64,000 nt of DNA, taken from positions 124,001 to 188,000 of the forward strand of contig SADC01000038.1 in NCBI GenBank assembly GCA_004194705.1, in the 5' to 3' direction. How positions within the stretch are numbered: the stretch's first letter is position 1; each line of letters starts with the position of its first letter. The stretch is from Ditylenchus dipsaci (Eukaryota; Nematoda; Chromadorea; Rhabditida; Anguinidae). A program made the translations under genes and the position numbers. The notes under the pieces are model-generated. The model had not been told where the DNA came from, did not search any database, and saw only the letters and a program-made list of their open reading frames with translations. Shown piece by piece: positions 31,601 to 42,479 of the stretch.

Positions 31601-34600
31601 TGAATCTCTTGAGTTTGAAAACAATTATGAAACAATTCCAGAGCTACATTGTATTTGATTGTTTGTTAATTTTTTGTTGTTATGAAATTTGAATAAAAAT
31701 TACCTCGCTTCCATTGTGTTTTCAAATTTTTTTGTCGGCGCCTGCGGCGCCGACTGGTTGAAAATATAAGCGCCCCCCTCTAATAGCCGCCCCCCTCTAA
31801 TAAGCGCCCCCCTAGAGGCCATTCAAAAAATAAGCGCCCCGGGGCGGCTATTAGAGGAAATACGGTAATACACAAAAGTACTCATTGAGTGTGTGTTTCT
31901 TTTGTGTGTGTTCCAGTCGCTGCGATCGCTCAAGTCCTCTCTTCTATCCGTTTCCTTTCTCAAAAACAAATTTCAGCGTAAAAAGCAACAATCGAGACAA
32001 AAAAACAAGGCCTATCTTTGTCAGCGAAGATAAAGTTATAAGTGGATTGTTCAGAACCATTTAGGCTGAATCTAGACCATGTAAGACGGATCTAGACCAC
32101 CAAAAGTAAATCTGGAACACTGAGAAAAATTTAGGCCCGAGCAAATTTTGGCCGCGAGCAAATTTTGGTCCGAGCAAATTTTGGTCCGAGCAAATTTTGG
32201 CGCGAGCAAATTTTGGCCGCGAGCAAATTTCGGCCCGAGCAAATTTTGGCGCGAGCAAATTTTGTGACCATCAAAATTCTTTCATTTTTTGGGTTCGCGG
32301 TCATTATGGCCTCCAATATAGTAAATTGTGATGGAAATCATTTGACCAATGAAAATAAAAAAACATCACCTTTATTCAGTCAAGATTACGCGTTAGATTA
32401 CACATAAAAAGTGAATACTTTGCAGTGGATGGTCAGTGGTCACCGTGGTCTCCTTGGCAGGGCGCTTGTCCTTCCCTACACCACACCTCCCCCACCTTCG
32501 ACTGTCAATTACTGGCCGAGCAACTAGCTCAACCAGTTAACAGTCCCATCCAGCCATTGCTGCCTCAACAAAGGCGCACTAGAGTATGTAACAACCCGGC
32601 ACCACTCAACGATGGAGCATATTGTGTGGGACAAGATGAACAGTTCAGACTTTGTGAACATACCTGTATCATAAATGGAGGCTGGTCGGTAAGCCGATTG
32701 TGTTCCGAAAATGCCACAAAATCTAAAAAAAAATATTCAGGCCTGGTCCACGTGGTCAGAATGTAATTCCCAGTGCCAAAGGCTGAGGAACAGGGAGTGT
32801 ACTGCTCCAGCACCCGTCAATGGAGGTTCTTATTGCCAAGGGAGAGATGCTCAGTGGAGCAACTGTACAGATTCTAAAACAGGCGGTGGTCACATACCTT
32901 CACATTGCCTGCCCACCACCCAAATGGACAACTATGCCCAACCAAGGGTGGTGGATGCAACTGCAGGTGTTAGCCATCAACAATTGTACGTGCTAGCTTC
33001 TATGGGCTGTGTTGCCTTTCTGCTCTTGGTGATTGCTGGTCTAATAGCAGCACTCTTGTGCAGGCAAAAGAAGGGTGCCAGGAAGGGCTGCGCCAAGGCA
33101 ATGGCCATCAGTCCTGCCGGCTCTGGAGGTATATTCATGGAAGAGAAGGGCGAAAAACTGTATTTCCCGGTGGGCGTCCATGATGATGGTAGCTTTTTAT
33201 ATTCTTTTTATGATTTTTTTTGGTTTTTTTAAATTTATATGATTATTTTCGGACAGACACTTATAAAAATACAGTCGAGTCTTGATAACCCGAGTTGGTT
33301 CCCGCCTAGGGTCCGGCACTTTTTCGCCCGATTTTCGGGACGCAACCAACTCGCCAACGCCAACGCCAAAACTCGCCAACGTCAAATCTCGCCAATGGCG
33401 TAACTTGCCAACGAAGAATCCAGCCAACGCAGAAACTAGCCAACGTCAAATCTCGCCAATGGCGTAACTTGCCAACGAAGAATCCAGCCAACGCAGAAAC
33501 TAGCCAACGTCAAAACTCGTGCTCTGAGCCAGAGTTGGAGCAAATTTTTCAAAATTGAGAGCACAGAGAAAGAGCCAGAGCAAATTTTTCAAAACTCGAA
33601 AGCCCGGAGCGAGAGCCGGAGCAAATTTTTTCAAACTAAGATTTCAGAGCCGGAGCAAAAAATCGCAAAAATACATCACTGTTTGAGAGCAGACCGTTAA
33701 AAAAGGATTGGCAAAAACCTTTGAAAATTGGGGTAAGAAACGTGTGGGACCCTAGGCCGCACTAACTTTATAAACTAGCAGGTTATCGAGACTTGACTGT
33801 GAATAAAATTCACATCCTCAAAAAGTATGTCAGGATTAGGGTAGCTTGAAAAAAACTATGAGCCTGCACCTAAAACTTTGTAATAAATTTTACTGTATTT
33901 TAGAACTGCAACATGTGCGCACAGTGCTGCTGAGTCAACATCAGCAACGTGCTCTGCTGTGTGACTACAGTAGTGCAAATTATCCAGCCAAAGCCATGCT
34001 CACCCGTGCCTCCACCCCAAGTTCTACACCATGACCAGCACAAGCAATGGGGGTGCTGGGGCTCATCTGCCATTCATCATACAACTTCTTATACTAACAA
34101 CAATAACAGCTACACCACAAGGTCTGGCAAGAGTTATGGAACCAACAGCAATGGATATACAGCTAATCGTAGGATGGCAGGTAACACAATCAATATTTCC
34201 TAAGGCTGGACGATGCCGATAGAGTGCAGTTCCACATAGGATAAATTTAGACAATACAAGATTTATATACAGTCAAACCTCGTCTGTCCGGCATCCCCAA
34301 ATGTTCGTTCCCGCCTTGGGTCCGACACTTTTTTAACCTAATTTTGGAAAACTTTTGCCAGTTCTGATTATACAGTCTGGTGGGAAATATTGTTAGGATT
34401 CCGATTTTGCCGATCGTTTTTTGAAAACCTATTATTTTTGTCTCTAAAAAAGCAAAACCCCGGTTATCCGGCACTTTTTTGAAAAGGGGTGCCGGATAAC
34501 CGGGTTTCTGCTTTTTAAATGATTAAATTGTGGGATTTTTAAAAAAAGACCGGCAAAATCGAAATCCTGGCAATATTTCCGACCAAACCGTGAAAACAGA

Positions 34601-37600
34601 GCTGGCAAAAGTATTCGAAAATCGGGTTAAAAATAGTGTCGGACCCAATGCGGGAACGAACTTTTGGGGGTGCCGGATAAACGAGATTTGAATGTACCGT
34701 ATTTTTTCTAATTCCGCCCTCTCTCTACTTTGAGGGTCTGTATCTCGGAACAGATCAAATATTTGCCAGAGCTGTTTATTGCGTATTATTAACTACCATA
34801 AGCTCTACCGATTTTGCTTTTTCGATTTTCACCCAGAAATCTTTAGATGGAATCAAATTTTTACAGATTTCCAGAGGGTTAGAAAATTCCACCCTTGGGC
34901 GGAATAAGAGAAACCTTGATATAAGGTCATATTAGGACTCCCTCAAAAGTGTTCCTACCAGTTACATCGCTCCTAGTAAAAAATTTGACAGTTTATTTTA
35001 ATTTTGAATTTTACCACACCTCGAAAAGTTCGTTCTCGCTTATGGTCAGATACTTTTTTCACCTCAATTTTCTAAATTTCTGATTTATGAGCCTAGTTCG
35101 AAAAATTTCACAAATTCGGATTTTACCGATCGTTAAAAAAAACCCCACAACTTTGGCATACAGACTCGCAAACTTTAATTCAAGGGCAACCCTTTTTGAA
35201 AATAGGTGTTTTTAATTCAAAGCTCGGGGGTCTTCGCCAAATCGAAATTCGCATAGGATCAGTTGCTAACCACGTATTTTTAAGGATCCCGAACAGCTCT
35301 AATCCCAGAATACTCCTCTTCCAACGCTTCTTCAGGAAGTGGCCACCTTACTCCCTCCTCCAAAATGGTGGTGTTAGGACGTGGAGCTGTGGGCGGTGGT
35401 GATGAATTATTTTCGCCTGAAAATGAATCTAACTATGCCACCTTTACGACTCAGTCTTGTCAGCTAATGATAGTTCCGCGGGGTTGGAGAGTGGCTGTTC
35501 GGAAAAATTGGCTGATGGAGTGCCATCTTCCCTGCAGACTTGCACTGCTGAACTGGAAGAGGACGAGGAATTTAGTGGACCAGGTGAGGGCTTCTGCTCT
35601 AACTCTACCAGCAACGAGCCCATCAACCTGCTGTTGACAGAAGAGGAGGAAGACAACTGCAACAACAACAGCACGAGCAGAATGCAGCTACAATAGTAGC
35701 TGCTCAAGTGGACGGCGAGTGCTCCAGAATAGAGGTAATTTTTTAGGCCTGTTCAAAATGTTTTACATTTATAAATGTTTATTTGTAAAAAAATATATAG
35801 CCATGATCAGTGGCGTACGCAGGAATTTTTGACGGAAGGGGCACCAGGCCATTTTAGGTCATTTTACCGGTGAAAATCCCCAAATAACTCCATCCAAAGT
35901 GTATTTTCTCTAAGCCTACCTTTTTCGGTTCCCTTGATTTTTTTCATCCAATACATTGCAATGTGGAGTGTGCTGTGTTTTGGTCGCGAAGCGGCCAAAT
36001 ATCCTTGGTATCCTTGAGGGGGGGGGGAGGGGGTTTACGTGAAACCACCTGCCCCTCCCCCCGGTATGCCCCTGCCAATGATGATTACGGCCGAACCTAA
36101 TCCTTCTTTTTGGTTATTATCCTCACTGCCTCAAGGTCAGCCCTATGAACGCTTTTCCATAAAAATTTCATGGTGAGAGAAGTTTGGGGTTCGGTGCTCT
36201 ACGTTTTCGTATTTGACAAAAAAAAATTCGAAGTTCGAACAAGCAAGATCCCCTGAATGTGACCTGAGGAAACTTTGATAAAAAAAATTGTGTTGTCAAT
36301 GCGGCTCCCTAGCTTTGAAGATTACGAAAATCGTACAAGTGGCACTCCAAAGCTCTAAAGTCACCTCGCCACTATCACGGTTTTTCATAACTGACCCATG
36401 GGCCATAGGTCATTGCTCTACTTTTTGTTAGTCTTGTAAGCTTGGGAGCCAAATTCACAGGTAACTTGGGCATTCTCTACAAGAATATGCGGAACAAAAA
36501 TTAATCAAAATTCCCCTAGGGAGACAGTCAGATCCTTCTTTTCACTAAAATTGAGGTGAAACAGTGTCGGGTTGTTTGACTCGGACTCTAGAAGGGGACT
36601 TTTTTTTTGGGGGTGTCGTTTAATAGAGCGTAGACTGCAAGCAGAAAAGTTAGTAAAAACAAAGATCTCCAAATGTCTCATATGAAAATTAACAATTTTA
36701 GCTAAAACGTAGTGGTGTTGCATTGAGCATTGGAGAGGGTACATTCTCTGAACAACGCACTATTTTCCTGGCTGTCTCAGACAACACCACGACCGACAAG
36801 CGCTTACAGGTATGTTTTTTTCTATTTTGAAATAATCAAATAGATAGGATTACATGCTCTCCAATTATAGACAAAGAAACCTGGCTGAGCAGTGTGATTG
36901 TTTGTGCTCCCTGTAGCCATCAACCACAACCAGCGAGAGCCAGTCCCTGCAAGCAAGCAGCAGAGCATAGCTTTGAAGAGGAAGACTCCCTACGACGTCC
37001 AGTAGTGCTTAGTTTCGAGCATTGTGCTTCCCTGTTTCCCAAAGACAACTGGCAGTTTCTGGTCTACGAGCAAGCCCTGGGAGACCCCACCCAGCCGTGC
37101 GAAATCGTTTGCCGGCTGGGCGAGGAGAACATAAACACCCCAGTCTATGTCCAGTTGGAGAGACAGCGTTGCCACCTAATGACCGACCATTTCGGACGTT
37201 TCCTTCTAGCTGGACGACCTAAACGCCCCAATGTGGCTGCCCAGAAAAGGGTGCACTTGGCGGCTTACTGCAGTGTGGTCAGTCAAGAGATCTCCAGCAT
37301 AAGAGTGTACTGCGTGCCTGAAATGTTCATAGCGGTAGAGACAGTGCGCCAGCAAGAAGATGAGCACAGAGGTGTGTTGTTGGCTGAGGCTGAGGGCTTC
37401 CTAGTGCGACCTACCGGCAGTTTGTGTTGTTGCCTCGAAGATATTTGTGAGGGTATGTTTTGGAGCAAGGCAGCAGTCAGTATCTGGTACGTTTTTTTGA
37501 ATTCCAACTTCCAATAAAGTTAACTACCAATACACTGACTGGTCCGCCTATTTTTCACCACAATTTTGTTATATTTTCTCAATTTTGATTTGTTGGTATC

Positions 37601-39028
37601 TAACCTTGAAAAATAGAATAAGGATACCGATTTGCTGGTTTTCTTAGAAATTCAGTAGTTTAGCCCTGAAATTTTTGCTCTTGATATGAAAAAATTCGGT
37701 TCTTTTGGGTTATCGGGAATACCCCATTCTTACGCAATGATATTACGTAATATATATTACGTAGTAAGAATCAGGTATTCCCGATAACCAAAAAGAACCA
37801 AAAATTCTACTTTAGGCTCATGGATACTTCACCGAAACACGTCCACCGAAACAATCAGAAATTGCTATGGTTTGGAAATATTATATTTATTTTTCTTTAA
37901 AGTTTTACACTCAAATGATAAGCAGATGTTTGCGCTCATTTTGGTAGTTAGAACTTTCGACAAAAAATAAATGAAAAGTTTGAAGATCTAATCAATGAAA
38001 ATGATGTTTCGGTTGAAATCCACTAATTGTGATCTGATCGGACAGTGAGACTAGTCTGCGACTATTGTAGTTTCTGTTTCGGTCTATTTTTCCCTGCTTT
38101 TGGAGTTCGATTTGGCAAACCTAAATATATTCTTGCATTTATGGTAATCTTTTCAATAGTTCTACTATTAAAGGAGATCCCAGATGAACACCATCAATGG
38201 TGTGCTCAGAACGGATTGCACTTCAGTCTCAACCTCAAGCCAGTGACTACCACCACTAAAAGTCACGAAGAAACAGATGAGGAGGCTAGTCCCCTGCTCT
38301 CTGGACGCATAGTTATCTACCAAAAAGGCAACCCATCTGAACGTCAAATCTTGTCTTTTAAACTACAGAGAAGTGAGTTGACCAGGAGTAGGAGAAGGTG
38401 TTCTTCTTCTCTATCATTCCCCTATCCATCCCTGTCACAAACCAACCTGTCTCCTCTTGGTGAGGAGATGGAGGAAAAGCATGTGAGCACCCAGTTCCAG
38501 TTGAGTGGCAATGTCAAGAGAATGCTCTCCAACCTGTTGGACTGTAACCCACTTTCTGCCGCCGCAAGACCATCATCCACTTTTAACAACCCTCCCAACG
38601 TGGGCTGGACAACTTTGGCCAGGAAACTAGGTTTCGACAGATACATCCAGGTGGGTTGACTGCAAAATAGAAGCTTTTACGAAAATTCTCAAATTGCTTA
38701 CTATGCCAAAAAAATGTCTTCAAAATCGCCCAAAATCCAGAAAAAATTAATTTAGAATTTTTTTCAGTACTTTGCAACCCATCCTGGCTGCAGTCCCACG
38801 TCTTTGGTGCTGGACCTGTGGGAAGCTTGTGTGGGAAACTCCGAAAGAGCCTTGCTTGACCTGCTGCAGACACTCCGGGTGATGGGTAGGGCAGATGCAG
38901 TGCTGGTGCTAGAAAAGTATTTGGCAGGCGGATTCGGCTTTGACGGACCAATGCCCCCTCCTCCAAGCAATTCTTTGAATTCATTGGCAGCCAACTCAAA
39001 TCATGCCATCAAAAGTCTAATCCAATAA
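25602..39028 (+). CDS. unc-5: UNC-5-type netrin receptor (5' end not seen)
   Basis: Exons: 25,602-25,704 and 25,753-25,951 (Ig domain: QLPCVPPDADP...WCKDG...SDSANYSCEAWN), 32,426-32,688 and 32,741-33,188 (two thrombospondin type-1 repeats, QWSPWSPW and AWSTWSECNSQC, then one membrane helix around CVAFLLLVIAGLIAALLC), 33,904-34,180 and about 35,285-35,734 (cytoplasmic linker), 36,702-36,809 and 36,871-37,490 (ZU5 and UPA start: SGVALSIGEGTFSEQRTIFL, GRFLLAGRP, IRVYCVPEMF), 38,174-38,650 (UPA end EIPDEHHQW) and 38,768-39,028 (death domain, VLDLWEACVGNSERALLDLL), with AATAAA at 39,127. UNC-5 is a repulsive guidance receptor for netrin. The first Ig domain and signal peptide are not seen. Single-base shifts appear near 34,030, 35,450-35,690 and the 36,809/36,871 junction, probably assembly errors. 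Confidence 0.9.
26455..27362. mobile_element. Three small foldback elements in UNC-5 intron
   Basis: (1) About 26,455-26,685: TATAGAATACCCCCCC...AAAATCCGACCTTTTAAAA inverted at its right end. (2) About 26,683-26,918: ends TCATTTTCGATxGCGCAA with arrays of TTGGCGCAAATxxACTT in both arms. (3) About 26,921-27,360: ends CAATCGACGCTCGTTATAA and the inverse (AACGAGCGTTGACTG), a TA-adjacent mariner-like MITE with inner GATCGGCAAAATCGGAA-type arms. None has coding capacity. Confidence 0.6.
27778..28067. mobile_element. 290-bp near-perfect palindrome with G/C-run ends
   Basis: TTAAAGGGGGGG...ACACTTGGGG...GTTGAGAAATGGGTTTGCC is inverted almost without mismatch around a centre near 27,922. Perfection suggests recent insertion. 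It contains no gene. Confidence 0.75.
28318..29660 (-). pseudogene. Long-chain acyl-CoA synthetase fragment
   Basis: Minus-strand exons encode successive ACSL segments: SVVVVGAASISDDLKNK and SYTSGTA (damaged AMP-binding motif), LTHGNVMADCTTLEYFK, DVSISFLPLTHMLERV, HGASVEFFSGGVWFLVDDMK with FVPVVPRML, and GGRLKMMATGSATISDELRTFG. Introns are present, so it is not a processed copy. Both ends of the enzyme (N-terminal region, C-terminal ligase domain) are missing, about five residues after the TSGT motif appear deleted, and one exon holds a 482-bp element. Intact ACSL enzymes activate fatty acids with ATP and CoA; this fragment cannot. It lies between inverted array arms inside an UNC-5 intron, which suggests transposon capture of a host gene segment. 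Confidence 0.8.
28902..29383. mobile_element. 482-bp array-TIR Mutator-like element in the ACSL exon
   Basis: Ends GGACAACTATCGATTGG and (inverted) GGTAAAATATCGATTGG, with repeated TATCGATTGGTGAC units in both arms, flanked by TGCTTGAAG (28,893-28,901 and 29,384-29,392). Removal restores ...TTLEYFKHSDINK across the site, in the frame of the ACSL exon. The arms pair to a short centre near 29,140. Confidence 0.85.
29685..31865 (+). mobile_element. Pogo-type DNA transposon, TA target
   Basis: Ends CCGTATTTCCTCTAATAG and its inverse, flanked by TA. Subterminal CTCTAATAAGCGCCCCCC repeats occur at both ends, in the same orientation rather than inverted. It contains a transposase gene on the plus strand. 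The same terminus marks MITEs at 21,537, 34,697, 53,527, 56,328 and 59,918. Confidence 0.9.
29926..31661 (+). pseudogene. Pogo-family transposase, decayed
   Basis: Exons: 29,926 (ATG) with a psq-like helix-turn-helix (YSTEFKLKVVKYAKEIS...VKDWVKQEKK); 30,187-30,379 (GKLKKRLQGGGRPLTFKDLD...LRVSRETIQ); 30,426-30,575 with a CENP-B-type second helix-turn-helix (SRGWLENFLTRHNFRLRVPT); then a DDE domain: FAADETAVYLD, LLVWDSFRCHL and APDVSWNVPFKANF hold the three candidate acidic residues. An acidic tail ends at 31,661; AATAAA follows at about 31,692. An in-frame TAA lies at 30,132 just before the first splice site, and frameshifts occur near 30,700 and 30,865-30,920. The protein cuts and pastes the element at TA; this copy is probably inactive unless the indels are assembly errors. 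Confidence 0.85.
33272..33801. mobile_element. MITE with CAGTCGAGTC termini and CCAACGTCAAA array
   Basis: TA-flanked ends CAGTCGAGTCTTGATAACC and, inverted, CAGTCAAGTCTCGATAACC. Next to the left end is CCCGCCTAGGGTCCGGCAC, inverted on the right as GGGACCCTAGGC. The left half also holds an array CCAACGTCAAATCTCGCCAA (33,345-33,510) and AGCCGGAGCAAATTTTTC repeats. Relatives: 26,921, 34,270, 41,570 and 42,480. Located in an UNC-5 intron. Confidence 0.65.
34272..34690. mobile_element. TA-flanked MITE, GTCCGGCA family
   Basis: Ends CAGTCAAACCTCGTCTGTCC and a partly matching inverse, with GTTCGTTCCCGCCTTGGGTCC inside the left arm and its inverse GGACCCAATGCGGGAACGAA on the right. A pogo-family MITE end (CCGTATTTTTTCTAATT) follows directly at 34,697 and extends to about 34,915. 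No coding capacity. Confidence 0.6.
35735..36700. other. UNC-5 intron; short MITE only
   Basis: Between the linker exon and the ZU5 exon. It contains a CAGTGGCGTACGCAGG terminus at 35,811 with a matching inverse near 36,085 (GGGGCATACCGGGGGG read on the minus strand), a small element of unresolved class. No exon was found. Confidence 0.45.
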
Positions 39029-39648
39029 GTATACAAAGCTAGTCACCAAAATTTTATTGCCTTTATCTGTTTTGCTGCCTGATTTTACTTCTATTTTGTC
39101 TCGGCAAAATTACCTGTCTGCCAACAAATAAAATGTATAAATGTCATTTTACGTCGAAGCACTTTTAAATAAATACAGCAATGTTTTTCTATAAATTTTC
39201 TACATAAAAATTAAAAACTCGATTTTCGGTTATGTATTATTTTAAGACTGTCCGAAAACCGAAATGATGTTTCTAGTGTATTCTGCTCCTCCATTCTGCG
39301 GAATAATGAAAACTTCCAAATTGAAGCTAAAATGGGGTTGGGTGATGGACTTGTATACATGAAGACAATAACAAGCGAATTTGTACAATTTATTTCAAAA
39401 AAGATTGCTAATTGAAGGCTGGGAAACTATGACAAATTGTTGCGAAAATAAGTTAACATCTATTCAGTATGTTTTAGGGTTGGAAAAGTGTAAAACATGT
39501 TGTACGGGTGAGAGTACGATCCGAGACGAATCTGATTGAAGACGGTTGATTCGCGACAGTTTTTGACATAAATTTTGAAAATGTAAACAAACTCTAAGGT
39601 GGATGCAGCACACGGCTTTAAAAGGGCATGCCCACGCTAATAAGAGAG

Positions 39649-41490
39649 GTAAAAACCCAACTGTCGACCAAACTGACTGTCGACCCCAACTGTCGACCCT
39701 CCCAACTGTCGACCCCCAACTGTCGACTTTAACCTTCGACTTTAAGTAAAACAATTTGTAAAAGTAATTTAACATAACTTGAAGCGGTTAAGCTGTTTTA
39801 TTTGCCTGTTTTAAGATGAATGCTATAGTTTTTACTTACAACCAGCGAATAGAAAGCAAGAAAATGGCTGTAAACAATTGTGATGGTCATCCAGATCATT
39901 GCTATACTTGGGTGAACAATAAGAGCTAGCCAATAAGATCTGATGGTGTCAAAGTCGTCTACTACTGCTGCAGTGGCTGTAATGCTTTACGAGTCAGCTG
40001 GAAAAAGCAAAAGATATCATGCGAAGACTATCCGCATTCTATTCCATTCTATTCTTCTGGTCACTGTCTTGCTTAGAAAGAAAGACATGAAAACGTACCG
40101 AAAGATGTGGCGAGAACGTAGGCCTTGTAAATCTCTTTTTAGTTTTTCATGTTTTTGCTTTAGTTGCTAAGGTTTTGAATGCGAATGGACAAATAAGCCT
40201 TGAGATTGCACATTTTGACAATGAGCTTGCTTCCTACAGGACGTTCCGACATCAGTTTCCAAATACGCAAATTAAGATGTGTTCATTTCATGTCAAGCAG
40301 GCGCTTCACCGACAAGTATCCCTCACAGCTAATTATTTTTGATTTGTTTTCGCCATTTTAGCTTCAAGAAAAGGGACTTTCCATCCAGTACCGTGAGCAA
40401 AAAGAAGTCCAAGATGTTGTCAGGATGATTGGAGCCCTTCAACTAGTGCCACCGCAAGTCTGGAACCATTCACTTAACTTAATCCGAGCTCTGATACAAG
40501 ATACGTTCAATTTGTTGGAGAATACCACAACAAAACTCAATGAGCTGGTAGAGTATTACAGGTTAATAATTTTGATTCAAAATTTGACTTAACAGCGAAT
40601 AACCTGCCTCTAACGATTTTTACTTCTCTGACTCGAGTGAAAAGTACCAAAATTTATGTCCCAGATGCCAGTAGCGCTCAAATTTTTGAACTTCAATAGG
40701 AGAACGTTAAGGAGAACGTGCTTTTAGAACGACTTGGATATCGCTCGGTGATTTTTTGTCTGTATGGCATGCAGGGGCAAAAAACCACTAACACAGGTGA
40801 ATTTTATCATGGCAAGCTCCGACATCATTTTCGAGTGAACAGTCCATTAGGTGAGTGGATCGTCCGCTTTAAAGAGGTGATAATTTTGAATCCGTAAAAT
40901 TTTTCACGTGTTTTAGTTTAGCTGCAGAAGAAGAAAATGCCAGTGATGTCAGTCACGGACGTCAACCACCTCGACAGCAATCTCAAGATGCTGCAGAAAC
41001 ATCCGCCAAAATACTTTTTGCCCAAGAAATATTCGATATGCTTCTCACTAGACAGGCTGATGATAGCGGCTTTGATCAAAAACTTGCGAAATTTCTTCTT
41101 CAGATTGGCTATCTAATGGAATACAATGAACGGTCGGAACCAGCTCAAGATGAGGAAGAGGGCTTTGGAGAAGTGGCGAAAGAAGTTCAGAGGAAGAAAA
41201 CAACGCTCTTAGAAATTTAGACAATCCAGTAATGTTAGTATTTGGTGAAAATTTTTATTTTTTTGTTCTTCAGTTCATTTCAGTTTGTTGTTGAAATAAA
41301 GATAGCATGTTGTTTTTTTTATAGTGTCTTTGAATTTTTGAGAAAGTGTAATTTGGCAGCAGTCGACAGTTGGGACCGCGTAAAATTACGTTTACAAATT
41401 GTTTTACTTAAAGTCGAAAGTTAGAGTCGACAGTTGGGGGTCGACAGATGGGAGAGTCGACAGTTGGGGGTCGTTTTGGGGGTCATTTCG
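39649..41490 (+). mobile_element. Mutator-like transposon with GTCGACAGTTGGG array TIRs
   Basis: Left arm (39,649-39,765): several CCAACTGTCGAC units, then TTTAACCTTCGACTTTAAGT. Right arm (41,380-41,490): its inverse, with GTCGACAGTTGGGGG units. The arms also share AAAACAATTTGTAAA. A multi-exon transposase gene lies between them. A clean target duplication was not identified. It sits just downstream of UNC-5. Confidence 0.8.
39904..41220 (+). CDS. MULE transposase (DDE domain), probably autonomous relic
   Basis: Exons about 39,904-40,125, 40,164-40,315, 40,362-40,561, about 40,700-40,850 and 40,917-41,220. Diagnostic segments: LLRKKDMKTYRKMW; then HFDNELASYRTFRHQFPN and MCSFHVKQALHRQ, matching the D-F-E and C-x-FH pattern of MULE transposases; LQEKGLSIQYREQKEVQ and LQLVPPQVW; and TTNTGEFYHGKLRHHF, the usual TTN-E-H helix. 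The C-terminus is acidic and ends at 41,218-41,220. This family moves Mutator-like elements. The first catalytic aspartate region is in doubtful frame, and the first exon is unclear. It is the only recognisable MULE transposase here and a candidate trans-acting source for array-TIR elements, although its TIR differs from theirs. Confidence 0.75.
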
Positions 41491-41564
41491 CGGCGGCGAA
41501 GCCGCCGCGAAATTTTTTAATCATTTTATTAGGAAATTCGTACCCCCGCTAGTGGCACCCTCGA

Positions 41565-41630
41565 TATAGTGGCACCTAGGCCCGGTCCCTAGGGGTGCCA
41601 CTATATCGAGACTCGACTGTATTTCAAATT
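41565..41630. mobile_element. Small palindrome: CTCGATATAGTGGCACC MITE end
   Basis: CTCGATATAGTGGCACCTAGG and its inverse ending CGAGACTCGACTGTA face each other within about 60 bp. It belongs to the CAGTCGAGTC family seen at 33,272. Confidence 0.5.
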
Positions 41631-41869
41631 AGTAAGACCTTTTTTTAAATAAAAACGAGTGAAAACATCGCGGGTCAACCAAAAAACTACGATTCATCAT
41701 AAAAATAGGAGCGAAGCTGGAACACACCCCCACTCAAGTCTGGAACACACCCCCAGTTTGCCTGGGGTTAATTTTTAATACAAAATAAAAGGTTGATAAA
41801 AGGTTAATTTTTAATACAAAATATGGCAATCTTATTTTTAAAAAAGCAGGATCATTCACGGATAAAAAA

Positions 41870-42140
41870 TTCCAGTGGGATCCCACCTAATTCCTACTGG
41901 TTCACCACCAAATCACCAGTGGGAGTGCCATCGGATGCGTGAGGGAATTCGGTGGTGTTCCAGTGGCAATAAGGTGGGATTCCAATGGAATTTAGGTGGT
42001 ATTCCACTGGAATCGAGGTGGTATTCCACTGGAATCGAGGTGGTATTCCGCTGGAAAAAAAGTATACCTGCCACTGTCCGGATTCGAACCGACACCCGAG
42101 TGGTAAGACCCTGAGCCACTACCCACTGAGCCAACATGTC
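41870..42140. repeat. CCAGTGG array plus tRNA-like block
   Basis: TTCCAGTGG / TTCCACTGGAATCGAGGTGG repeats (41,870-42,058) abut a minus-strand tRNA-like sequence (42,066-42,137; A-box TGGCTCAGTGG, B-box GGTTCGAATCC). The stems are imperfect, so this is probably a tRNA-derived SINE. The same CCAGTGG arrays occur at 13,914 and 43,145. Confidence 0.55.
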
Positions 42141-42479
42141 GTTTTAATATATTGAGGTTATTAGACGCCTATATACTCAATTTTTGAAATAATGAGTCTT
42201 TCGTTATTGAATATGCTTTATTGGTGTGGATGAATGCAATCAAGTGATATAACTGGTGAAATTGAAGAATTAACAAGTACAACAGCAGGAGATATTATTC
42301 GACTGACTTTAGCAATTTTATATTTAATGGGAATTATGGGAGTATGAATCTCGGAAACGAAATTATATTTGTTAAACAGGGTTTTAATTTTTCGCTGTAT
42401 GCTAATAACAAAATCATAAAAATCATGTATAACTCAGGATTGTAACGAAAATTGTGCTAGACTTTCCATGATAAAAATA

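Larger units (their letters stand above)
27371..32265. mobile_element. 4.9-kb array-TIR region carrying a gene fragment (Pack-MULE-like)
   Basis: The left arm (27,371-27,640) repeats CAAAATTTGCTCGGGC and the right arm (32,040-32,265) is its inverse; the outermost ACAAAATTTGCTCGCGCC matches on both sides. Inner flanks also pair (TGGTTCTGAACGATTC with TTCAGAACCATTTAGGC). No target duplication was found. Inside are a perfect poly-G/C palindrome (27,778-28,067), an acyl-CoA synthetase fragment with introns (28,318-29,660, minus strand), a 482-bp Mutator-like insertion in it, and a pogo element (29,685-31,865). It sits in the UNC-5 intron between the Ig and TSP exons. Confidence 0.7.
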
